From: Thiobacillus denitrificans
GTDB taxonomy: Bacteria; Pseudomonadota; Gammaproteobacteria; Burkholderiales; Thiobacillaceae
Direction of reading: 5' to 3'
Assembly: GCA_002403375.1 (NCBI GenBank)
Contig: DHHQ01000023.1
Span: 139,070 to 203,069 of the forward strand
DNA length: 64,000 nt
The notes below the pieces were generated by a model. That model was not told the origin of the DNA. It made no database searches and saw only the letters and a program-made list of their open reading frames with translations. The position numbers were made by a program, and so were the translations under genes. Positions 55,699-64,000 of this stretch are shown piece by piece; the first letter of the stretch is position 1; every line of letters starts with the position of its first letter.

Positions 55699-55880
55699 TG
55701 ATCGTCGTCCGCCTGCTGCTGGTCGCCCTGGTCGTCGCGGTCGTGGCGCTCGGCCTGGCGTGGCTGTTCACCGGCAACCGCCGCTACCTCGCCCATATCG
55801 GGCGGGTGCTGCGCTTCTCGCTGGTGGTCGGCGTGGTCGCGGCGCTGTTCTACGTCGTGGAGCGGCTGGTGCTGCGCTGA
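55698..55880 (+). CDS. Small two-helix membrane protein
   Basis: A 60-aa protein with two hydrophobic segments (about 1-25 and 39-56) and a basic linker (NRRYLAHIGR). It overlaps the lpxC stop by one base and so is translationally coupled. I do not recognise the family. Confidence 0.6.
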   Translation: MIVVRLLLVALVVAVVALGLAWLFTGNRRYLAHIGRVLRFSLVVGVVAALFYVVERLVLR

Positions 55881-55919
55881 CACGCCGCGCCCATCTTCAA
55901 ATCTACCGCTGAAGGCGCC

Positions 55920-57233
55920 ATGAACCCGATCCTTCCCGCCGATCTGCAGGCTTTCCTGGGCACCTTGCTGGCCGCGATCCAGGATCCCCTGGTGTGGTGG
56001 GAGGCCGGCGTGCTGCTGCTCGCGGCGGCGGGCGCCTGGCTGGTCCATCGCACCGTCGCCCAGGGCATCGAGCAGCGCACCGAGCAGGTCGACGACGTGT
56101 ACGCTGTCCGGCACCTCGCCCTGAAGACCCTGCAGCGCATCCAGTTCCCGATCAGCATGCTGCTGGGCGTGCTGGCGGGGCGCGCCCTGCTGCACGCCCA
56201 GGGCTATCCGGTGAAGCTGCTCGATCTCGCCGTCCCGCTGCTGGTCTCGCTCGCGACCATCCGCATCGTCGTCTACTTCCTGCGCAAGACCTTTCGTCCC
56301 GGGCCGGCGGTGAAGGCGTGGGAGAACCTCATCGCGACCTCGATCTGGATCGTCGTCGCGCTGCACCTGCTGGGCTGGCTGCCGGCCGTGCTGGAGAGCC
56401 TGGATGCGATGGCGATGAAGGTCGGCAACACCCGCATTTCGGTGCTCGCCACGCTCAAGCTGGTGCTGGCGGTGGCGCTGCTGTGGCTGCTGGCCCTGTG
56501 GCTGGGGCGTCTCGTCGAGCACCGCATCAGCCGCGCCACGTTCGTCAACCCCGCGATGCAGGTCGCGCTGGTCAAGCTCGTCAAGTTCGTGCTGCTGGTG
56601 CTCGCCTTCCTGCTCGCGCTGGACGCAGTGGGGATCGACCTCACTGCGCTGACGGTGTTCGGCGGCGCGCTCGGCGTCGGCCTCGGCTTCGGCCTGCAGC
56701 GCATCGCCAGCAACTTCATCAGCGGCTTCATCGTGCTGTTCGACCGCTCGATCCGGCCGGGCGATGTCATCACCATCGGCGACAAGCTCGGCTGGGTACA
56801 GGAGCTGCGCGCCCGCTACGTGGTGGTGATGGACCGCGACGGCGTCGAGCGGCTGATTCCCAACGAGAACCTGATCACCAACGAGGTGATCAACTGGAGC
56901 TACAGCGACCGCAACGTGCGCCTGAAGATCCCGGTCTCGATCAGCTACGACAACGACCCCGAAGAGGCGCTGGCGCTGCTGCAGGAGGCGGCGCGCGCCA
57001 ATCCGCGGGTGCTCGCCGACCCGCCGCCGACGACCCGCCTGATGGCCTTCGGCGACAACGGCATCGAGCTCGAGCTGCGGGTGTGGATCCAGGACCCCGA
57101 GGCCGGCATGGGAAGCGTGCGCTCGGACATCAACCTCGAGATCTGGCGCAAGTTCAAGGCGGCGGGCATCGTCATTCCCTACCCGCAGCGCGACCTGCAC
57201 ATCCGCACCGGGCTGCCGGACCTGCACGCGTAG
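55920..57233 (+). CDS. MscS-family small-conductance mechanosensitive channel
   Basis: A 437-aa protein with about five membrane helices followed by the MscS pore and beta domain: VFGGALGVGLGFGLQRIASNFISGF (the GxxxGxG pore-lining pattern), then SIRPGDVITIGD and VVMDRDGVERLIPNENLITNEVINWS. The C-terminal soluble cage ends at about residue 430. It probably releases osmolytes on hypo-osmotic shock. Confidence 0.9.
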   Translation: MNPILPADLQAFLGTLLAAIQDPLVWWEAGVLLLAAAGAWLVHRTVAQGIEQRTEQVDDVYAVRHLALKTLQRIQFPISMLLGVLAGRALLHAQGYPVKLLDLAVPLLVSLATIRIVVYFLRKTFRPGPAVKAWENLIATSIWIVVALHLLGWLPAVLESLDAMAMKVGNTRISVLATLKLVLAVALLWLLALWLGRLVEHRISRATFVNPAMQVALVKLVKFVLLVLAFLLALDAVGIDLTALTVFGGALGVGLGFGLQRIASNFISGFIVLFDRSIRPGDVITIGDKLGWVQELRARYVVVMDRDGVERLIPNENLITNEVINWSYSDRNVRLKIPVSISYDNDPEEALALLQEAARANPRVLADPPPTTRLMAFGDNGIELELRVWIQDPEAGMGSVRSDINLEIWRKFKAAGIVIPYPQRDLHIRTGLPDLHA

Positions 57234-57356
57234 GTCGCGGCGTCCGCCGCGCGAACCGCCGCAGCCCGCGAGGGCCCATGGGCTATAACTGAGTGAGCCA
57301 GGGCCGCCGCGCGCCGCTGGCCGCCAGCCTGCCGCAACCCTGTACGGGAGTCCCCC

Positions 57357-59246
57357 ATGAAATCCATGCAACGCATCTGGTTCCTGGCCCTGCTCTGCTG
57401 GCTGGCGCTTTCCGGCGCAGCCGCGTCGGCGGCGGTCGATGACGAGGGCTGGACGCCGACACCGCCGCGCCTCAGCTACCTCGACGGCGAGGTGTCCCAC
57501 TGGCGCCCCGGTGCCGAGGAGTGGGCCAGCGCACGCGCCAACCTGCCGCTGGCGGAAGGGGACGCGCTCTATACCGGCAACGACGCCAATCTCGAGGTGC
57601 AATTCGGCCCCCGCAGCTTCGTGCGGGCCGACGAATACACGCAGTTGTCGCTGATGGCGCAGGACGAGCGCCGCATCCAGTTCAAGGTCGCCGGCGGGCT
57701 CGCGTCGTTCGACCTGCGCAGCCTCGATGTCGGCGACACGGTGGAGGTGAGCACGCCGAATGCCATTTTCGTGATCGCCCACCCCGGCTATTACCGGGTG
57801 GAGGTGGGCGAGCGCGCGACCCATTTCATCACCCGCCGCGGCGGCGAGGCCACGGTCACGACGGCCGATGGCCGCACGCTCGCCATCTATCCTTCCGAGG
57901 ACATCGTGATCACGGCCGGCGATCCGGTGCAGGTGGCCACCTACGCGGCTCCCGAGCCCGATGCCTGGGATCGCTGGAACGACGAGCGCAGCGACCGCGT
58001 CGGCGAATCGATGAGTGCGCGCTATCTGCCACCCGGCGTCTACGGTGCGGAAGAACTCGACTACTACGGCCACTGGCGGGTGGTTCCGACCTACGGTTCG
58101 GTGTGGATCCCCTATGGCGTCACCGTCGGCTGGGTGCCCTACAGCACGGGCTACTGGGTGTGGGATCCCTATTACACCTGGACCTGGGTCGACGACGCGC
58201 CGTGGGGCTGGGCGCCGTTCCACTACGGACGCTGGGTCTACATCGACGGCTACTGGGCGTGGGCCCCCGGGCCGGTGATCCGCCGCCCGGTCTATTCGCC
58301 CGCGCTGGTGGCGTTCCTGATCCACGGCGGCGACGTGTCGGTGCGCGTCGGCCTGCCGGGCCTGTGGTGGGTGGCCCTGAGCTGGGGCGAGCCGGTGATC
58401 CCGTGGTGGGGGCCCGCCCACTACCGGGGCCGCCCGTGGTGGGGCGGCTGGGGCGGGCCGCGCATCGTCAACAACGTGGTCATCCGGCAGACCACGACCG
58501 TCAACGTGAGCGACATCCGCTTCCACAACGCCACGCTGCCGCGCAGCATCGTCACCGTGCCCGCGGACCGGTTCGGGCGCGAGCGGGTGCGCGCCACCGT
58601 CGAGAACCGTTACCGCCACACCGAATTCGCTCCGGTGCGCGGCGAACTGCCGGTCAAGCCGACCCGCACCAGCCTGTACGGCGGGGCACCGAAGGCGGCA
58701 CCGCCGCCGCGCGAGCTCTCCACCCGTCCCGTGGTGTCGACCCGCACGCCGCGCGAGCCGACGCCGCCTCTGCAGGACGCGATTCCGCGCGCGCGCCAGG
58801 CGGTCCCGGAGTCCCGCTACGTGGTGCCGCCTGCGCGCCGCACGCCGGACACGCAGGTGGCGCCGCGTCCGCCGTTCGGCGCCGAGGCCGGTCCCGAGCG
58901 CACGCCGCAGCCGCGGCCCCCGCGCTACCAGGAGGTGCGCACGCCGGCCGCGCCGGCGGCCGGAACGGCTGTCCGCGACCAGGCGACGGTGCGTGAACAG
59001 GCGACGGAGCGGCGGGAGGTTCGCCCCGCCCCGCCCCCGGCGCCCGTGCGCGAACAGCCCACCGAGCGCCGGGCAGCCAGCCCTGCGCCGCGGACGGCCC
59101 CGCCTGCGGCGACGCCCCCGGCACGCGACGCGGCCCCGCAACGCGGCCAGGTGAATGAGGACAGGGGTGCGCGTCCGCTGCCGGGGCAGCCCGCGAACCA
59201 GACCTACCGGGGGCGCGCGGAACGCGACGGACGCGGCCAGCGGTGA
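57357..59246 (+). CDS. Secreted FecR-like/DUF6600 protein with Pro/Arg-rich tail
   Basis: A 629-aa exported protein with a signal peptide (about 1-26). An N-terminal FecR-like beta domain spans about 37-200 (LSYLDGEVSHWRPG, TPNAIFVIAHPGYYRVE). A Trp/Tyr-rich DUF6600-like region spans about 235-370 with many W-P-Y motifs (SVWIPYGVTVGWVPYSTGYW). The C-terminal 190 residues are rich in Pro, Arg and Ala and probably disordered. The function is unknown; a surface or cell-wall interaction is possible. A TATAAC at 57284-57289 is a weak -10. Confidence 0.75.
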   Translation: MKSMQRIWFLALLCWLALSGAAASAAVDDEGWTPTPPRLSYLDGEVSHWRPGAEEWASARANLPLAEGDALYTGNDANLEVQFGPRSFVRADEYTQLSLMAQDERRIQFKVAGGLASFDLRSLDVGDTVEVSTPNAIFVIAHPGYYRVEVGERATHFITRRGGEATVTTADGRTLAIYPSEDIVITAGDPVQVATYAAPEPDAWDRWNDERSDRVGESMSARYLPPGVYGAEELDYYGHWRVVPTYGSVWIPYGVTVGWVPYSTGYWVWDPYYTWTWVDDAPWGWAPFHYGRWVYIDGYWAWAPGPVIRRPVYSPALVAFLIHGGDVSVRVGLPGLWWVALSWGEPVIPWWGPAHYRGRPWWGGWGGPRIVNNVVIRQTTTVNVSDIRFHNATLPRSIVTVPADRFGRERVRATVENRYRHTEFAPVRGELPVKPTRTSLYGGAPKAAPPPRELSTRPVVSTRTPREPTPPLQDAIPRARQAVPESRYVVPPARRTPDTQVAPRPPFGAEAGPERTPQPRPPRYQEVRTPAAPAAGTAVRDQATVREQATERREVRPAPPPAPVREQPTERRAASPAPRTAPPAATPPARDAAPQRGQVNEDRGARPLPGQPANQTYRGRAERDGRGQR

Positions 59247-59286
59247 CGGCCGAGCGCGGGGCGGCTTCCGGCGCGCGGCGGGCGGA

Positions 59287-59718
59287 TCAGCCCGCGCGGT
59301 GGTGGCGCAGCAGGCGGCCCAGCGCCTCCTTCAGCGGACCCTCCTCGATCTCCGCGGTCAGGTGGGCCAATCCGTCGAGCGCGGCGGGCGGGACGCCGGC
59401 CTTCTCGACCGGCGGGGTGTAACGCGCCAGCAGTTCTGGGTTGACGCTGATCCGCACGCTCGCCACCGCGATGCCGCGCTTGCCGAGCGCGGCGATCAGG
59501 GCGTCGGCCTGCTGGCGCAGGCGGGCGGCGACGGCGCCGCTGTCGCCGGCCAGGCTCAGCACGCCGTTCTCCAGCAGCATGACGCGGACGTGGCCGGCGA
59601 GCGCCGCGGGCAGGGCACGGTCGAGCGCGGCCTGTACCTTCAGCAGCGCCCGGGCGCGCATCGCGACGCCCGCCGGCAGCTGGCTGGCGAGCAGGTCGGA
59701 GAGGCTTTCCGCGCTCAT
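59287..59718 (-). CDS. DUF721 (DciA-related) protein
   Basis: A 143-aa protein of the DUF721 family, found divergent from or near secA in many betaproteobacteria. The family includes DciA, a DNA-helicase loader, which makes a replication role possible. It has no membrane segment. It is divergent from secA with 89 bp between, and convergent with the DUF6600 gene (40 bp apart). Confidence 0.75.
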   Translation of the reverse strand: MSAESLSDLLASQLPAGVAMRARALLKVQAALDRALPAALAGHVRVMLLENGVLSLAGDSGAVAARLRQQADALIAALGKRGIAVASVRISVNPELLARYTPPVEKAGVPPAALDGLAHLTAEIEEGPLKEALGRLLRHHRAG

Positions 59719-59807
59719 GCTCGCGACATCCGGGCGTCACGGGAAGCCCGTTCCGCTATGTTAAGATTCATCGATTTACCGCGTCCTGCGGGCATTTCGG
59801 AACCCTC

Positions 59808-62516
<2,709 letters not shown>

Positions 62517-62526
62517 GGAGACCATC

Positions 62527-62754
62527 ATGCCTTACTACGTTTTCCGGATGGGAATGTTCAAGGTGCTGGAGAAGCAGGGTGAATGGGCGACCTTCAAGGA
62601 AGCCAAGGCGCATACCAATGAACTGCGCAAGACGCTCGACCCCAGGTCCGGCGACAAGTACAAGATGATCTTCGCGGAGAACGAGATCGCCGCGCAGGAG
62701 ACGCTGACCGCCGAGCGCGAACTGGACAAGACGCTTTCCGGCGACGACTGGTAA
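62527..62754 (+). CDS. Conserved small hypothetical protein
   Basis: A 75-aa soluble, charged, helical protein (KMIFAENEIAAQETLTAERE). GAGGAGACC precedes the ATG and it follows secA by 10 bp, so it is probably cotranscribed. I do not recognise a family. Confidence 0.7.
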   Translation: MPYYVFRMGMFKVLEKQGEWATFKEAKAHTNELRKTLDPRSGDKYKMIFAENEIAAQETLTAERELDKTLSGDDW

Positions 62755-62770
62755 GAGTCGGCCATCAACC

Positions 62771-62830
62771 GGCAGCGCACCTGTGATTCGGGATCGTGCG
62801 CTGCCCGCAATGCCATGTACTTCGGTACAT
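62771..62830. other. Two hairpins in the 161-bp gap after the secA operon
   Basis: A 10-bp stem GGCAGCGCAC/GTGCGCTGCC (62771-62780 with 62796-62805) is followed by ATGTAC-TTCG-GTACAT (62815-62830), a UUCG tetraloop. No poly-T follows, so this is a possible stop or RNA element. Confidence 0.4.
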
Positions 62831-62915
62831 TGCGTTTGCTGCGCCGCTGACAGCCCGGCCACCAGCCGCTCGCAGGGGTTTCTGGACGACTTTTTCGCTG
62901 AGTATCTGAGTTGAT

Positions 62916-63362
62916 ATGGCCGAGTACAACGAAGACGCTTACAAGCTGGCCCGCAAGGCCTACATCGAGCACAGCTGCCCGTTCGAGCGGGCGCTGCTGT
63001 CGCGCTGCGTCGCCTGCAGCCGCTCGCGCAGGCTCAATCTCGCCGAGCGCGAGGCGATCGCCTGCGGCGACCCGGCGGTACGCGAGCACTGCCTGGCGTT
63101 CTACCAGGCGCTGCACGACAACGCGCAGTTCGCGCTGAGGATCAACCCCGACGCGCCGTGGCCCTTCGGCAAGGAGATCCGTGCCCAGTGCGGCGGCGTG
63201 CGGGGGCTGGGCGCCGCGATGGACGCCGCCGGTGACGAAAGCACCGACATTGCCGCCACCGTGCTGCAGGGGCTGGCGCAGTACGGCGAGCAGGCCGCGT
63301 TCCCCTATTCGGAGATCATGCGCGCCGTGGTGCACTACGAGCCGCGCAAGCGGCGCGGCTGA
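62916..63362 (+). CDS. Conserved hypothetical Cys-containing protein
   Basis: A 148-aa soluble protein with cysteines in HSCPF, RCVACSRSRR, IACGD, EHC and AQCGG. The CxxC pair around residues 30-33 is a possible zinc or iron-sulfur ligand. The function is unknown. Confidence 0.65.
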   Translation: MAEYNEDAYKLARKAYIEHSCPFERALLSRCVACSRSRRLNLAEREAIACGDPAVREHCLAFYQALHDNAQFALRINPDAPWPFGKEIRAQCGGVRGLGAAMDAAGDESTDIAATVLQGLAQYGEQAAFPYSEIMRAVVHYEPRKRRG

Positions 63363-63436
63363 GCGACGCGGCCGGGAACCCGGGAGCCTTTCCGTGGTCT
63401 CTTGGCCATTCCCCGCCGATTGAATACACTGCTGGC

Positions 63437-63793
63437 GTGCGTGCGAAACTTCACCGCTTCCTGCTGCTGTTCGTGATGCTGGCCCTGCCGTTGCAGGCGC
63501 TCGCGTCTGCGGGCATGCTCGCGTGCGCCTTGCCGCAGGCCGAAACCCACCGCGAGACGGCGATGGCCGAAGGCCACGGCTGCCACGACAGCGACGTGCC
63601 CGAGCGCCCCGCGACGTCCCACGACTGCAAGCACTGCGCGGCGTGCGCCCTCGGCTCGGTGCTGCCGATCCCGAGCGCCGGCCGCGTGGCGGCTTCCCTC
63701 CCCGCGGCCCGTCCCTCAGCCCATCCCGACGCCGGCTACGCCGGCTTCATCCCCGACGGTCCAGAGCGACCACCCCGACCCGCCCTCGCCTGA
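63437..63793 (+). CDS. Secreted His/Cys-rich protein, putative metal-binding
   Basis: A 118-aa exported protein with an N-terminal hydrophobic segment (FLLLFVMLALPLQALASA) starting from GTG 63437, then GHGCHDSDV and HDCKHCAACALG, metal-ligand-rich clusters typical of small proteins that precede copper or zinc efflux genes (DUF2946-like). The downstream truncated gene also has a signal peptide, suggesting an efflux locus. Confidence 0.6.
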   Translation: MRAKLHRFLLLFVMLALPLQALASAGMLACALPQAETHRETAMAEGHGCHDSDVPERPATSHDCKHCAACALGSVLPIPSAGRVAASLPAARPSAHPDAGYAGFIPDGPERPPRPALA

Positions 63794-63866
63794 CCCCCGC
63801 GCTGGCGACAGCGCGCTTTCCCGTCATTGAACGCGGCGCCGTCGCGCCGCGTGTGCGAGGTTCGAC

Positions 63867-64000
63867 ATGCTGAATCGATTGTTGTGCCGTGCGGCGCCGT
63901 GGGCGTGCGCATGGGCGCTTGGAATGCCCGCTGCGCTGGCCGCCGGCGCCGCCGTTCACGAAACCGAACGTCCGCCTGCCCCGTTCGACCGCTACCAGGG
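63867..64000 (+). CDS. Truncated exported protein at the window end
   Basis: The first 44 codons of a secreted protein: signal peptide about 1-26 (MLNRLLCRAAPWACAWALG...) then HETERPPAPFDRYQG. The sequence leaves the window. Position after the His/Cys-rich gene suggests an outer-membrane efflux (TolC/CzcC-like) or other metal-resistance protein, but this is not shown by sequence. Confidence 0.5.
   Translation, partial: MLNRLLCRAAPWACAWALGMPAALAAGAAVHETERPPAPFDRYQ

Overview
The window is a contiguous piece of a high-GC betaproteobacterial chromosome. Gene content and order suggest the Rhodocyclales (Thauera/Azoarcus-like): a VC_2705-type symporter pair, groESL with a perfect CIRCE element, a yraN-diaA-dolP cluster, a complete mraZ-to-lpxC dcw cluster, and DUF721/secA divergence. 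This placement is an inference from gene families, not from a search. No prophage, transposase, CRISPR array or obvious genomic island is visible; most of the window is core chromosome.

Layout. 1-8 kb: the 3' part of feoB, a TVP38/TMEM64 membrane protein, a Tat-exported multicopper oxidase, and an overlapping pair encoding an SGNH hydrolase and a long patatin-like protein with C-terminal membrane segments. tRNA-Phe(GAA) with its terminator follows. 8-15 kb: small membrane and TPR proteins, a sodium:solute symporter with its DUF4212 partner, a DEDDh exonuclease overlapping a cNMP/CBS/nucleotidyltransferase protein, and a secreted Met/Gly-repeat protein. 15-18.8 kb: groESL under CIRCE control, divergent from bioA. 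18.8-24.4 kb: a TetR-controlled operon of haem-motif protein, HlyD adaptor, FtsX-type permease, ABC ATPase and metallo-beta-lactamase/beta-CASP protein. 24.4-30.6 kb: pldA, a trypsin-like protease, a nucleotide-sugar dehydrogenase/epimerase pair, dacB and two small ORFs. 30.6-36.7 kb: yraN-diaA-dolP-ubiD-pyrR on the minus strand, then rsmI, pyrC and the RNase P RNA gene on the plus strand.

36.8-55.9 kb: the division and cell-wall cluster (mraZ, rsmH, ftsL, ftsI, murE, murF, mraY, murD, ftsW, murG, murC, murB, ddl, ftsQ, ftsA, ftsZ, lpxC), nearly all joined by stop/start overlaps. It starts with a strong promoter followed by four MraZ-type boxes at exact 10-bp intervals. Between mraY and murD lies a duplication of the last 66 bp of mraY, which creates a 53-codon ORF carrying a free copy of the last MraY membrane helix and keeps translational coupling on both sides. 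This is the most unusual structure in the window. 55.9-64 kb: an MscS-like channel, a secreted FecR/DUF6600-like protein, DUF721, secA, two conserved small proteins, and the start of what looks like a metal-efflux locus cut by the window end.

Functionally the window is dominated by envelope biogenesis (peptidoglycan precursors, division, lipid A, Sec export, outer-membrane quality control), with accessory envelope and metal functions around it. Several genes (dacB, lpxC, rsmI, bioA) have a -10-like hexamer so close to the start codon that leaderless or near-leaderless transcripts are possible.
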